Assembly: GCF_003121985.1 (NCBI RefSeq)
Contig: NZ_QEWP01000020.1
Coordinates: 1 to 64,000, forward strand
DNA: 64,000 nt
Origin: Marinilabilia rubra
GTDB taxonomy: Bacteria > Bacteroidota > Bacteroidia > Bacteroidales > Marinilabiliaceae
Direction of reading: 5' to 3'
Made by a program: the position numbers and the translations under genes. Positions 37,500 through 45,699 of the stretch are shown piece by piece. Position 1 is the first letter of the stretch, and each line of letters begins with the position of its first letter. The notes beneath the pieces were generated by a model, which was given only the letters and a program-made list of their open reading frames with translations, was not told the DNA's origin and ran no database searches.

Positions 37500-37887
37500 A
37501 TAATTAGTGCCCATCTATAAACTAAGCAAACAGTGTCAAAATTTATGTACACGCACTTATTAAGATCCAAGATAAATCAAATGTTTTTCAAAATCTTTTT
37601 TTTAATCCAAATGTATTGCGTGTTAAGTGTTGGACTATGAGGGTTTTGAAAAAACAACGGAGTATTGTATTGCAGAAGTCGGTAGAAGAGATTGCTGATA
37701 TTTTGAAAGAAGCGGAAACCTGATTTCAGGTAATGGTTTTTTATGAGATTGTAGCATTCTGCTGATGCTTATTGGAAAAGTATTATAGTTTTAAAATGCT
37801 ATAATTGAATACTCACATTCAACCTTTCATTTGAGAATTCTATGAAGGACTGTCCTAACCAGTTTAGCCGGGATACTCAGTGTTTCC

Positions 37888-38505
37888 TCAAAACTCCAGC
37901 TCCCCTTTTCCTTCTCTGGTAATCTCACATTCATTGCTTTTGGTGCAGTCAACGATGGTTGATGCTTCATTTCCTCCGTAACCGCCATCGATAACGAGAT
38001 CTACAATGTTTTCATATTTCTCATGAATGAGCTCGGGGTCAGTTGTATATTCAATTATTTCATCGTCGTCTTTGATAGAAGTGCTAAGAATTGGATTGCC
38101 CAATTGCTTGACTATCTCAATAATGATAGGGTTATCCGGTATTCTCAGGCCAATGGTTCGCTTGTTACTTTTGAAGAATTTTGGCACACTATTGTTTGCC
38201 TGAAGAATGAAAGTAAAGGGGCCTGGAAGATTCTTTTTGATTAGTTTAAATGTGCTGCTATCTAAAGGTTTTGTGTAATCGGACAGATGGCTAAGGTCAT
38301 GGCAAATAACGGAAAGGTGATCTTTTTTAGGGTTTATGCCTTTTATTCGGGCAATTCTCTCAAGTGCTTTGGAATTATTGATATCGCATCCCATGCCATA
38401 TACAGTGTCCGTTGGGTAAATAACAATACCTCCATTCCTTAAAATTTCAACTGCTTTTTCCACTTCCCGGGGATTCGGATTTTCAGGATAAATCTTTATC
38501 AACAT
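37888..38505 (-). CDS. tsaC: Threonylcarbamoyl-AMP synthase (Sua5/YrdC family)
   Basis: The 205-residue protein is a single YrdC-like domain. The nucleotide-binding signature [15 protein letters not shown] starts near residue 31, and [13 protein letters not shown] follows near 115. The enzyme makes threonylcarbamoyl-AMP from threonine, bicarbonate and ATP, the first step in forming t6A37 on ANN-decoding tRNAs. Two tRNA-Thr(TGT) genes, which are t6A substrates, lie about 4 kb away, although this may be chance. Length is typical of the short TsaC form without a Sua5 extension. Confidence 0.88.
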   Translation of the reverse strand: MLIKIYPENPNPREVEKAVEILRNGGIVIYPTDTVYGMGCDINNSKALERIARIKGINPKKDHLSVICHDLSHLSDYTKPLDSSTFKLIKKNLPGPFTFILQANNSVPKFFKSNKRTIGLRIPDNPIIIEIVKQLGNPILSTSIKDDDEIIEYTTDPELIHEKYENIVDLVIDGGYGGNEASTIVDCTKSNECEITREGKGELEF

Positions 38506-38880
38506 AACTTGAAAATTTAAGTGTTATTCCTTCCTGCAAAAATCAAAATTAATTTTTGAGGTTTTCATCTTCACTAATGGATTTTTGTTTCACTTTCAAA
38601 GCTCCCATAAAAGGGAGTTCTTTCTATTATAAATATAGCATTTAATTTTGGTTTCTCCGGATTTAATAATTGGGAGTTTTAGCAATTCGGCTTTAGAAAG
38701 TAAACTCAATGCATGGGGGTATTTTCCGTAAAAGGTTTTCAATTTTATTATCAAAATGCTACTAATATTTTGGACTTGGATTAAGGAACACCTCTATGTA
38801 TAATGCCTTGATTAAAATAGGGCGAAGGTAGAGATGTAATTGCCATTTTTTTTGTACTTCATATAGTTTCGTTGTTAATT
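38506..38880. other. Intergenic region, divergent promoters expected
   Basis: These 375 bases separate divergent genes and should carry both promoters, but I could not assign either with confidence. No repeat family member was seen here. Confidence 0.35.
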
Positions 38881-40488
38881 ATGAGAAAACATTGTTTTTT
38901 ACCCCCATTTGTAATGCTGAGCATGCTTTTGGCTTGCGGAGGACCGTCAGAAAAGAATAAAAATAAGGAAGAGTTAAGTTCCCCGGCAGGGGAAGCTCCG
39001 AAAACAGAGAATTATTCATCCGCCTCTTCACCTGAACCAGACAGAGAAGGATTCTCTAAGATGTTGGATGGACTTTGGTATGACTCAGAGTATATCAAAA
39101 TGATTCAGACAACTTACTCTGTATTGGAGGCTGGTCGGGAGGCTGAAACGGTCATTTCATGTGGATTTGACAAAGAAGCCCTCATGGGGGACAACCCATA
39201 TGCCGGAGGAGCATCAGCGCACGAAGGTGGTTACATGGCACGGTTGACCTGGGATGAAAAAGGAAATTACTTTAAAAGTGCTTCTGTCGATCAGAATAGT
39301 TTGACAGATGAGCCTTTTAAAATTATTTTTAACACTGATCAGGAAATCAGTTTAAAGTCAATGGATGGCAGGACCATCCAGACTTTCAAAAAAGTTGAAA
39401 TGCCTGATGCGTTAAACAATATTCTTTTGGCAGGTTCATATAAAATGGAAGATGGAACCAATATTTCTTTTACTCCGAAGGGGGAAATTAAAGGGCATCC
39501 AAAGTATGAGGGGTATGGTTACGAAATTGTTGAAGATTTCTTTGATATTCATATGGATCAGGTAAGAGTGGTAAATCCAGATAGGAAAACACAGGTGTTC
39601 CATTATGAGGTGGTAGAAGATGGGTTTGTTCTCTATGAAATAACTGGCAGCATGGGTGAAGGTTTCCACAGGGGAAGTTTTGTGAACAAGTTTACCAGTC
39701 TTGACGGTAGGAAAAATTTGATTACAGATGTTGAAGAGGATAACATTTCTGTAAAGACCAACTATTTTGACTTACCTGAAGATGAAATAGAGACGTTGAA
39801 GAAAATACTAAAAGATGATGATTTAGAGGTTGTTGAGGGGGCTTCAATTAAGACAATGAAAGATTATCTGAAAAAGACGGTTTTTGGAGGCAGGTCACCT
39901 TTTGGTCCTGGTTTAAAATCGGCATATTTTTGGAATGTATATAATGCTTTGCCTGAGTTTGTTGCAAAAAAAGAACGTCATCAGGGGTATTATTCGGGAC
40001 AGAACGAATCAAATTTCAGGGAAAAACTAATTGCCTATTCTATATATCGACTTGACAGGAGTCCCGAAAATGTGAAGAAGCTTTTTGATTATGCCAAGCC
40101 TGTTTTAATGGAGATTTTTCCACCAACCAGTTATGAAAGGTCTGGAATAGATCGAAAATTAAAGCAACTAATCAATTCGTATAAAATGCTGTCAGAGATT
40201 GATGGTTACGCCCAAAAACTATCTGATACATATACTGCCCTTGATACAATGACAGGGAAATTTATTAACGTTGACGGCCAGGAGGTGTTCAGGAAGTTTG
40301 AGAATTCAGCTTATGGATTTTCTGTCTATGATTTAAATGAGTTTATAATGAAAAAACTGAATCCTGATATGGATCGGTTTCAGAGTATTCCAGCTGGTTT
40401 GTCATTTTGGATGAGACGAAATTATGAAGGAAATATGGATGAGGTTTATTCTATTTTGAGAGAGATAGATGAAATATATTCAAGATAG
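38881..40488 (+). CDS. Lipoprotein of unknown function
   Basis: I chose the ATG at 38881, giving 535 residues; a TTG at 38872 in the same frame would add three residues before the signal peptide. The N-terminus is a lipoprotein signal with LLACGG, so the cysteine near residue 19 should be lipidated. A low-complexity Ser/Pro/Glu linker of about 40 residues follows, then a beta-rich region (about 55-280) and a helical C-terminal region (about 290-535). I do not recognise either domain. A strong terminator lies 59 bp after the stop, so it is probably a single-gene transcript. Confidence 0.8.
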   Translation: MRKHCFLPPFVMLSMLLACGGPSEKNKNKEELSSPAGEAPKTENYSSASSPEPDREGFSKMLDGLWYDSEYIKMIQTTYSVLEAGREAETVISCGFDKEALMGDNPYAGGASAHEGGYMARLTWDEKGNYFKSASVDQNSLTDEPFKIIFNTDQEISLKSMDGRTIQTFKKVEMPDALNNILLAGSYKMEDGTNISFTPKGEIKGHPKYEGYGYEIVEDFFDIHMDQVRVVNPDRKTQVFHYEVVEDGFVLYEITGSMGEGFHRGSFVNKFTSLDGRKNLITDVEEDNISVKTNYFDLPEDEIETLKKILKDDDLEVVEGASIKTMKDYLKKTVFGGRSPFGPGLKSAYFWNVYNALPEFVAKKERHQGYYSGQNESNFREKLIAYSIYRLDRSPENVKKLFDYAKPVLMEIFPPTSYERSGIDRKLKQLINSYKMLSEIDGYAQKLSDTYTALDTMTGKFINVDGQEVFRKFENSAYGFSVYDLNEFIMKKLNPDMDRFQSIPAGLSFWMRRNYEGNMDEVYSILREIDEIYSR

Positions 40489-40546
40489 CAGCCATCATCT
40501 GTTTTTATTTGTTGGGATAAATATGGAATTGAAGCTTAAATGGGAA

Positions 40547-40584
40547 ACTGGCATTGATGTAATAATCAATGCCGGTTTTTTTTT
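40547..40584 (+). terminator. Factor-independent terminator
   Basis: The stem AACTGGCATTGA pairs with TCAATGCCGGTT across a 6-nt loop (one G-T pair) and is followed by a run of T. It lies 59 bp downstream of the lipoprotein gene and faces the minus-strand tRNA cluster. Confidence 0.85.
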
Positions 40585-40749
40585 ATGCTGCAGGATAGTC
40601 GCTCACAGCAGGAAATAGACTTCAAAAAAGTTTTGCATAGCACTACCAAGAATTCTGCATGACAACAAATTTTGTCTTTGCAAATAATGTGAGATTTGTA
40701 CCTGGATCCGTCTGGATATGATCCGGAACTTTTTCAAAAAACAATAAGA

Positions 40750-40785
40750 AAAAAAAACCTGAAGGAAATCCAACAGGCTTTTTGG
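40750..40785 (-). terminator. Terminator after tRNA-Gly copy nearest the cluster end
   Basis: Read on the minus strand, CCTG and CAGG form a stem around a 12-nt loop, followed by a run of T. The same structure follows the other two tRNA-Gly copies at about 40986-41020 and 41222-41256, where the stem is extended to AAACCTG with CAGGTTT. Confidence 0.65.
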
Positions 40786-40788
40786 TTG

Positions 40789-40861
40789 AGCGGGAAACGA
40801 GACTCAAACTCGCGACCCTCAGCTTGGAAGGCTGATGCTCTATCAACTGAGCTATTCCCGC
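40789..40861 (-). tRNA. tRNA-Gly (TCC), copy 1
   Basis: The minus strand folds as a 73-nt tRNA. It has acceptor stem GCGGGAA with TTCCCGC, a D-arm GCTCAGTTGATAGAGC, anticodon loop CTTCCAA (anticodon TCC) and a T-arm with TTTGAGT. The discriminator is T and the CCA end is not encoded. It is the last of three near-identical copies, each carried on a repeated unit of 236 bp. Confidence 0.93.
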
Positions 40862-40866
40862 AAAAG

Positions 40867-40958
<92 letters not shown>

Positions 40959-40985
40959 TATATACTCTCAAAAACAATAAGACCT

Positions 40986-41020
40986 AAAAAAACCTGAAGG
41001 AAATCCAACAGGTTTTTTTG
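40986..41020 (-). terminator. Terminator after tRNA-Gly copy 2
   Basis: On the minus strand, AAACCTG pairs with CAGGTTT across a 12-nt loop and continues into a T-run. It sits 4 bp after the tRNA-Gly copy at 41025. Confidence 0.7.
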
Positions 41021-41024
41021 GTTG

Positions 41025-41097
41025 AGCGGGAAACGAGACTCAAACTCGCGACCCTCAGCTTGGAAGGCTGATGCTCTATCAACTGAGCTATTCCCGC
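41025..41097 (-). tRNA. tRNA-Gly (TCC), copy 2
   Basis: This copy appears identical in sequence to the tRNA-Gly at 40789, with anticodon loop CTTCCAA and all stems paired. It is exactly 236 bp from each neighbouring copy, which shows tandem duplication. Confidence 0.93.
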
Positions 41098-41102
41098 AAA
41101 AG

Positions 41103-41194
41103 TGGGGAGAGCAGGATTCGAACCTACGAAGGCTGAGCCAACAGATTTATCCCGAAGCATCGGGACCCTCGTTTGACGGCTTCGGTATCTCGAA
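41103..41194 (-). pseudogene. tRNA-Tyr remnant 2, anticodon arm replaced by palindrome
   Basis: The 3' half, including the T-arm and the 3' acceptor strand, is intact. The anticodon arm is replaced by TCCCGATGCTTCGGGA, and the 5' acceptor strand is TTCGAGA instead of GGGGAGA. It differs from remnant 1 by only a few bases and lies in the same position of the next 236-bp unit. Confidence 0.8.
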
Positions 41195-41221
41195 TATATA
41201 CTCTCAAAAACAATAAGACCT

Positions 41222-41256
41222 AAAAAAACCTGAAGGAAATCCAACAGGTTTTTTTG
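41222..41256 (-). terminator. Terminator after tRNA-Gly copy 3
   Basis: This has the same structure as the other two tRNA-Gly terminators, with stem AAACCTG and CAGGTTT and a T-run on the minus strand, 4 bp after the tRNA. Confidence 0.7.
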
Positions 41257-41260
41257 GTTG

Positions 41261-41333
41261 AGCGGGAAACGAGACTCAAACTCGCGACCCTCAGCTTGGA
41301 AGGCTGATGCTCTATCAACTGAGCTATTCCCGC
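41261..41333 (-). tRNA. tRNA-Gly (TCC), copy 3
   Basis: An intact 73-nt tRNA with anticodon TCC. It follows an intact tRNA-Tyr by 5 bp, so this Tyr-Gly pair looks like the ancestral arrangement, as in the thrU-tyrU-glyT order of many bacteria. Confidence 0.94.
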
Positions 41334-41338
41334 AAAAG

Positions 41339-41420
41339 TGGGGAGAGCAGGATTCGAACCTACGAAGGCTGAGCCAACAGATTTACAGTCTGCCCCGTTT
41401 GACCGCTTCGGTATCTCCCC
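41339..41420 (-). tRNA. tRNA-Tyr (GTA), copy 1
   Basis: An 82-nt class II tRNA on the minus strand. It has acceptor GGGGAGA with TCTCCCC, anticodon stem GCAGA with TCTGT, loop CTGTAAA (anticodon GTA), a long variable arm around GGCTCAGCC and a T-loop TTCGAAT. The discriminator is A. It is the parent form for the remnants around it. Confidence 0.94.
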
Positions 41421-41440
41421 AATTTATTTTTTGATACTAT

Positions 41441-41510
41441 TTCGAATGCAGAGCCAATAGATTTATCCCGATGCTTCGGGACCATCGTTTGACCGCTTCG
41501 GTATCTCCCC
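41441..41510 (-). pseudogene. tRNA-Tyr remnant 3, truncated with palindrome
   Basis: The minus strand keeps the 5' acceptor strand GGGGAGA, the D-arm and part of the variable arm of tRNA-Tyr. The anticodon arm is replaced by TCCCGAAGCATCGGGA, and the T-arm and 3' acceptor strand are missing. The block 41337-41510, which contains this remnant and the intact tRNA-Tyr, is repeated at 41701-41874. Confidence 0.75.
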
Positions 41511-41618
41511 GGTGTTGTTAAGAACGTTTACAGGCCTTGTAGTGCCTTGCGTTTGGGACGACAAAGATAGTAAAAAAATCTTTGCAGCAAACTTTAATGG
41601 TAAAAATAATTTTTTTAG

Positions 41619-41692
41619 AGCCAATAGAGGGATTCGAACCCCCGACCGGCTGATTACAAATCAGCTGCTCTGGCCAACTGAGCTATATTGGC
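41619..41692 (-). tRNA. tRNA-Thr (TGT), copy 1
   Basis: A 74-nt tRNA on the minus strand with acceptor GCCAATA and TATTGGC, anticodon stem GCTGA with TCAGC, loop TTTGTAA (anticodon TGT) and T-loop TTCGAAT. The discriminator is T. Confidence 0.94.
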
Positions 41693-41702
41693 ATCTTTTA
41701 AG

Positions 41703-41784
41703 TGGGGAGAGCAGGATTCGAACCTACGAAGGCTGAGCCAACAGATTTACAGTCTGCCCCGTTTGACCGCTTCGGTATCTCCCC
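41703..41784 (-). tRNA. tRNA-Tyr (GTA), copy 2
   Basis: Identical as far as I can see to the tRNA-Tyr at 41339. It lies 364 bp away as part of a repeated 174-bp block, and all stems and the GTA anticodon are intact. Confidence 0.94.
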
Positions 41785-41804
41785 AATTTATTTTTTGATA
41801 CTAT

Positions 41805-41874
41805 TTCGAATGCAGAGCCAATAGATTTATCCCGATGCTTCGGGACCATCGTTTGACCGCTTCGGTATCTCCCC
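41805..41874 (-). pseudogene. tRNA-Tyr remnant 4, truncated with palindrome
   Basis: A repeat of remnant 3, with the same 3' truncation and the same palindrome in place of the anticodon arm. It was probably copied together with the intact tRNA-Tyr next to it. Confidence 0.75.
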
Positions 41875-41900
41875 AATATTATTTATGTTATATAAACGAA

Positions 41901-41956
41901 GCTTGAGCCAACAGATTTATCCCGATGGTTCGGGATTGTCGATTGACCACTTCGAT
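41901..41956 (-). pseudogene. tRNA-Tyr remnant 5, strongly decayed
   Basis: Only the D-arm-like part, a palindrome variant (TCCCGAACCATCGGGA on the minus strand) and the start of the variable arm are recognisable. The acceptor strands are lost. It is the most diverged of the five remnants and lies closest to the upstream tRNA-Thr. Confidence 0.55.
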
Positions 41957-42015
41957 TTTTTCCATTTAAAAATGGAATCTACAATGCCCGTAATGTCAAA
42001 GATCTTAGGTGATGG

Positions 42016-42089
42016 AGCCAATAGAGGGATTCGAACCCCCGACCGGCTGATTACAAATCAGCTGCTCTGGCCAACTGAGCTATATTGGC
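42016..42089 (-). tRNA. tRNA-Thr (TGT), copy 2
   Basis: An intact 74-nt tRNA with anticodon TGT, matching the copy at 41619. On the minus strand it directly follows the SRP RNA, so the two may be processed from one transcript. Confidence 0.94.
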
Positions 42090-42194
42090 GGGTGGGTAAG
42101 CTACCTATATCGCACCGCTACGACCGCCTACCCTTGCTGCCGTCAGGCCCTGGGGGAATTCAGCAGGAGCTGGTCGTATAGGACTTACCCGACC
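42090..42194 (-). ncRNA. ffs: Small signal recognition particle RNA
   Basis: The minus strand folds as a single long hairpin closed by GGTAAG and CTTACC. The tip has the conserved domain IV pattern: CCAGGGCC, tetraloop TGAC, then GGCAGCAAGG, with the asymmetric AGCA side. This is the 4.5S-type RNA that binds Ffh. The tetraloop is of the URRC class rather than the common GGAA. The length of about 105 nt fits a bacterial small SRP RNA. Confidence 0.88.
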
Positions 42195-42298
42195 GCAAAA
42201 GTAGATAATTATATTTTGCTGGCAAATTTCCGGTGGAGAATTTTTCAGCTCTTAATCGTTCCGGAAAGCTAAAGTATTTTATTTCAATTTGTTTTTGC

Positions 42299-42448
42299 TT
42301 AAAAGTTTTTTTCATCTTTTTTTATCAACCAACCGAAAGCCATCACATTTTCATCAAAATTGATGTTGTTTGCCATTGAGAGTTCCTGCGGCTTGTATGT
42401 TTTCCCATACATTTTGTGTATTTTAGCCCAATATTTGAGAATGCCCAT
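42299..42448 (-). CDS. Possible small protein or truncated gene, 49 residues
   Basis: An open frame of 49 codons with ATG at 42448 on the minus strand encodes MGILKYWAKIHKMYG and continues with a basic and aromatic composition that looks protein-like. I do not recognise it. Its start lies only 21 bp from a family B repeat, so it may be the 3' remainder of a gene cut by that element. It could also be spurious. Confidence 0.3.
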   Translation of the reverse strand: MGILKYWAKIHKMYGKTYKPQELSMANNINFDENVMAFGWLIKKDEKNF

Positions 42449-42468
42449 TTTCCATATTTACTATATAG

Positions 42469-42643
42469 CCTGCTTTATTCATGAATTATCGTTATGAGAT
42501 GTTCAAATATCAAGAAATACAATTAACCGCAAATAAAATGGATGCAGGAAATAATGAATTATTTTCAAATCCATCTTTATAGAGGACGGTTGTATTTTGC
42601 CGATAGTTGGACATCGGAATAGAAAATTTGTAAATAAAGCAGG
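42469..42643 (+). repeat. Intergenic inverted-repeat element, family B copy 3
   Basis: This 175-bp copy has the clearest ends: CCTGCTTTATTCAT at the left and AAATAAAGCAGG at the right, which are inverted repeats. Its interior matches the copy at 128-301 closely, including CAAATAAAATGGATGCAGGA-like and TTGCCGATAGTTGGACATCG segments. Confidence 0.75.
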
Positions 42644-42784
42644 ATAGAAGCATGAAATTTTTTATTAGGCTTTTTACTAATAGGAATGTGTTGTTTATGG
42701 TGCTTTTTAGTTTTGTTACCGCTGGTGTTGTTGTATAAAAAGAGATTTGATTGTAATAAATCAAGAATTAAAAATATTGAACGA

Positions 42785-43354
42785 ATGAATGATTTGTCCA
42801 CAGAAGAAAGACAAAAAGAACTGAAGAGTTTGAAAAGTCGCTTTGTTTTAAATCAGGGGGCTTTTATGGGGGTTTCACTTGCAGGGGCCTATTACTTGAC
42901 CCATCTGCTTGGAATGATGGATTCTTTTGTTCAAAGTATTTTAACCTGGGCTATTTATATTGGCTTTATCCATGTGTCTATGGTTAAATACCGTGACCAT
43001 TTTCAGGACGGACTATTATCCTATGGCCAAGGTGTCTGGATGGGAACCCGAATGGGAATTCTTGCCGGTATTATTGTTGGAGCCTATTTGTTTCTTTTTA
43101 TGAAAGTTATTAATCCGGCTTATATTGATGAACTTATTGTGCAAATGCAGGAGGCTTATCTTCAGCTGGGATTAAAGGAAGAAGAAGTTGCTCAAATGGA
43201 AGGGATGTTCAGGTTAACCGCCAATCCGGTTCTGATGATTATTTCCGGGGTGTTAGGTGCCGGCTTTTCCGCTTTTATTTTTTCACTAATTATTGCCATC
43301 TTTCAAAGAAGAAAGGGAGATCCTTTTTCAGATGCCATGAAAAATATTGAGTAA
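42785..43354 (+). CDS. DUF4199-family membrane protein
   Basis: I chose the ATG at 42785, giving 189 residues; the frame is open upstream to an ATG at 42686, but that would add a cysteine-rich hydrophobic stretch not expected in the family. The protein has four hydrophobic segments, with the family-like block HFQDGLLSYGQGVWMGTRMG between helices two and three. DUF4199 proteins are common in Bacteroidota and lack a known function; they are often encoded directly before a GT2 gene, as here. Its stop overlaps the next start (TAATGG). Confidence 0.8.
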   Translation: MNDLSTEERQKELKSLKSRFVLNQGAFMGVSLAGAYYLTHLLGMMDSFVQSILTWAIYIGFIHVSMVKYRDHFQDGLLSYGQGVWMGTRMGILAGIIVGAYLFLFMKVINPAYIDELIVQMQEAYLQLGLKEEEVAQMEGMFRLTANPVLMIISGVLGAGFSAFIFSLIIAIFQRRKGDPFSDAMKNIE

Positions 43355-44301
43355 TGGATTTATCAATTGTTATACCATTTTATAATGAAGAAGAGTCATT
43401 ATCTGAGCTACTGGCATGGGTTGGTAATGTTTGCAGTAAGATGGACAAAGCCTTTGAGGTAATCGTTGTAGATGATGGTAGCTCGGATAACTCCTGGGAT
43501 GTTGTTTGCCAACTTAAAGAAGAGTATTCCTGGTTGCGGGGAGTCCGTTTTAGGAGAAACTATGGTAAATCAGCAGCCCTTAATACCGGTTTTGCCCTTG
43601 CTGAAGGAAAGGGAGTAATCACTATGGATGCCGATTTACAGGATAGCCCTGATGAAATCCCTGAGCTGTATGAAATGGTTGTTTCTGGAAAGTATGATCT
43701 TGTAAGTGGTTGGAAGAGAAAGCGCCATGATCCCCTGAATAAAACACTTCCCAGTAAGCTGTTTAACCGTACTGCCCGATGGGTTTCCGGAATCAAATTG
43801 CATGATTTTAACTGTGGTCTTAAAGCCTACAGTCATGATGTGGTGAAAAACATAGAGGTTTACGGCGAAATGCACCGCTATATCCCTGTTTTGGCTAAAA
43901 GGGCCGGATTTGAAAGAATAACTGAGAAAGTAGTGCATCATCGTGAGCGAAAGTATGGCACCACCAAATTTGGAATGGAGAGGTTTCTAAAAGGCTTTCT
44001 GGATCTTTTGTCGGTAATGTTTATATCTAAATTTGGCAATCGACCTATGCACTTGTTCGGATCTCTGGGAACTTTTATGTTTCTGTTAGGTTCAGGTCTG
44101 GCTCTTTGGCTTGGCGCTCACAAACTTTATTGTGTTGCTAAGGGGATTGTAGCTCCTTTGGTTACAACCAATCCCTTCTTTTATATTGGCTTGGTTTGTA
44201 TGATACTGGGGACACAGCTTTTTGTGACAGGCTTCCTTGCTGAATTGGTTTCCAGAAATAGATCCGATAGAAATGCTTATGCCATAGCTGAAAAGTTTTA
44301 A
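43354..44301 (+). CDS. Dolichol-phosphate-mannose-synthase-like GT2
   Basis: The 315-residue protein has a GT-A domain with SIVIPFYNEEESL, VDDGSSDNSW, RRNYGKSAALNTG and the metal motif MDADLQD. Two C-terminal membrane helices follow (about 230-255 and 270-295). This layout matches the DPM1/GtrB/ArnC group, which loads a sugar onto polyprenyl phosphate at the inner membrane. It is translationally coupled to the DUF4199 gene upstream. Confidence 0.9.
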   Translation: MDLSIVIPFYNEEESLSELLAWVGNVCSKMDKAFEVIVVDDGSSDNSWDVVCQLKEEYSWLRGVRFRRNYGKSAALNTGFALAEGKGVITMDADLQDSPDEIPELYEMVVSGKYDLVSGWKRKRHDPLNKTLPSKLFNRTARWVSGIKLHDFNCGLKAYSHDVVKNIEVYGEMHRYIPVLAKRAGFERITEKVVHHRERKYGTTKFGMERFLKGFLDLLSVMFISKFGNRPMHLFGSLGTFMFLLGSGLALWLGAHKLYCVAKGIVAPLVTTNPFFYIGLVCMILGTQLFVTGFLAELVSRNRSDRNAYAIAEKF

Positions 44302-44311
44302 TCTTCCTGAT

Positions 44312-45043
44312 ATGTTTTACCAGTCTATTGCCGAATATTATGATTTTATTTTTCCCCCGTCCGAAAAGCAAAGGGCATTTATAGAGCAAGAGTTATCCGG
44401 TTTGGAGCGGAAAACTTTGCTGGAGGCAGGGTGTGGAACAGGGAATCTTGCTTCTTTGCTCTCAGAAAAGGGAGCAGATGTTACTGGTATTGATCTGGAT
44501 AAAGAGATGATCTTAAAAGCCAAAACTAAGGTGCCTGCCAATGGACGAATTACTTTTGAAAATCTGAATATTTTAGAGATTGATCAACGCTGGGCGAAGG
44601 AAACATTTGATGGTGTTGTTTCTTTTGGAAATACCCTGGTGCATTTAAAAGACAAGAAGCAGGTGCTGCAATTTCTGAAAGGATGTTTTATGGTATTAAA
44701 GCCTGGCGGAAAATTGTTGGTTCAGATTATTAATTATGACCGCATTTTGGATAACGAAATTAATGCGTTGCCCACTATTGATAATGAAAAAATCTCTTTT
44801 GAGCGATTTTATGATTATGGGCCAGGTGATAATCATATAGATTTCAGGACAATCTTGACTGTTAAGGAATCAAACACTGTAATGAGAAATGTTGTTTCAT
44901 TGCTCCCGGTTCGTCAAAAAGACCTTAAATGCCTGTTTGAAGAGACGGGATTTGAGAAGATGAGGGTTTTTGGAGGTTTTGGCGGTAATGGCCTCACATC
45001 TGATTCAATACCCCTGGTTTTTTCGGCGATGAAACCTGTATGA
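44312..45043 (+). CDS. Class I SAM-dependent methyltransferase
   Basis: The 243-residue protein has the SAM-binding motif LLEAGCGTGNLASLL near residue 35, GIDLDKEMI for the ribose hydroxyls, and a GVVSFGNTLVHL strand. The substrate is unknown. It lies 10 bp after the GT2 gene and ends a three-gene unit with it and the DUF4199 protein. No terminator was identified after it. Confidence 0.88.
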   Translation: MFYQSIAEYYDFIFPPSEKQRAFIEQELSGLERKTLLEAGCGTGNLASLLSEKGADVTGIDLDKEMILKAKTKVPANGRITFENLNILEIDQRWAKETFDGVVSFGNTLVHLKDKKQVLQFLKGCFMVLKPGGKLLVQIINYDRILDNEINALPTIDNEKISFERFYDYGPGDNHIDFRTILTVKESNTVMRNVVSLLPVRQKDLKCLFEETGFEKMRVFGGFGGNGLTSDSIPLVFSAMKPV

Positions 45044-45164
45044 GTGTTGAGGATTTTGGCAATGAGGTGAAAACTTTGGGTGATGAATTCGTTTTATCTT
45101 ATGGTTAAGGATTGATTTGTAATGCATTGTTGGATATAGTGCAGCCCTCAAAATACCATTACCC

Positions 45165-45614
45165 TTAATGACTTTTCTTTATTTTTTTTACCACTTCCTT
45201 GTCAATGGGAAAGGTCATATCTTCCGGAGATAATTCAGAGATAGGAATCCATCGAAACGATTGCATGCCATTCTTTTCTGCTTCGAAATCAAATTTTTTG
45301 TTGGAGATATTAAGTTGGTGGTCATGTGGAAGTAAGAAAGAATAGTAAATGCTGATAAGCTGGGTGTTTTTATAGAATTTTGTTGGCTGGAAAAATTCAG
45401 TGGTATAAAAATGCCCTGTCACATCTATTTTCAGGTCCATTTCCTCCAGGCACTCCCGTTTCAGGCACTCTACAGGGCCTTCGCCATATTCCAGCCCTCC
45501 GCCGGGGAGTTTGGTCATGTACATATCCATTACATATTCATCGCTGACAAGCAGATGGTTGTTTTCAATGCATATACCGTATACCCGTATGTTGAAACAG
45601 TTTCTTGTGGTCAT
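45165..45614 (-). CDS. Nudix hydrolase
   Basis: The 149-residue protein is a single Nudix domain. The Nudix box starts at GGGLEYGEG, with the metal-binding core RECLEE near residues 53-58. Such enzymes hydrolyse nucleoside diphosphates linked to another group; the substrate here cannot be deduced. Its ATG is only 7 bp after the T-run of a minus-strand terminator-like hairpin that begins inside the end of miaA. Confidence 0.88.
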   Translation of the reverse strand: MTTRNCFNIRVYGICIENNHLLVSDEYVMDMYMTKLPGGGLEYGEGPVECLKRECLEEMDLKIDVTGHFYTTEFFQPTKFYKNTQLISIYYSFLLPHDHQLNISNKKFDFEAEKNGMQSFRWIPISELSPEDMTFPIDKEVVKKIKKSH

Positions 45615-45621
45615 GGAAAGT

Positions 45622-45699
45622 AAAAAAAGCCGGAGTCCTCTCAGAAGATTGTAAACCGCGAGAAAAATTAAAAATTAATTAATAATTCCGGACTCCGGC
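45622..45699 (-). terminator. Terminator-like hairpin overlapping the end of miaA
   Basis: On the minus strand GCCGGAGTCC, which lies in the last codons of miaA (45690-45699), pairs perfectly with GGACTCCGGC at 45629-45638. Seven T residues follow at 45622-45628. The loop is about 50 nt. It may end the miaA transcript before the Nudix gene or act as an attenuator between them. Confidence 0.6.

Larger units (their letters stand above)
36529..37887. other. Long intergenic region with nested repeats
   Basis: The 1.36 kb between wza and tsaC contains no gene I can support. It includes a split family A repeat (37111-37190 and 37460-37499) with an inserted segment between its halves. The remainder is AT-rich. 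The wza promoter should lie in the first 100 bases, but I could not identify it. Confidence 0.5.

Noticed and set aside
37637-37723. A 28-codon plus-strand frame upstream of tsaC on the opposite strand
   Set aside because: It is too short to judge and has no recognisable family; it might be a gene fragment, but nothing in the context supports it.
42652-42738. A 28-codon hydrophobic frame directly after the family B repeat
   Set aside because: It may be a leader peptide for the DUF4199 gene, but it could equally be chance in AT-rich DNA.
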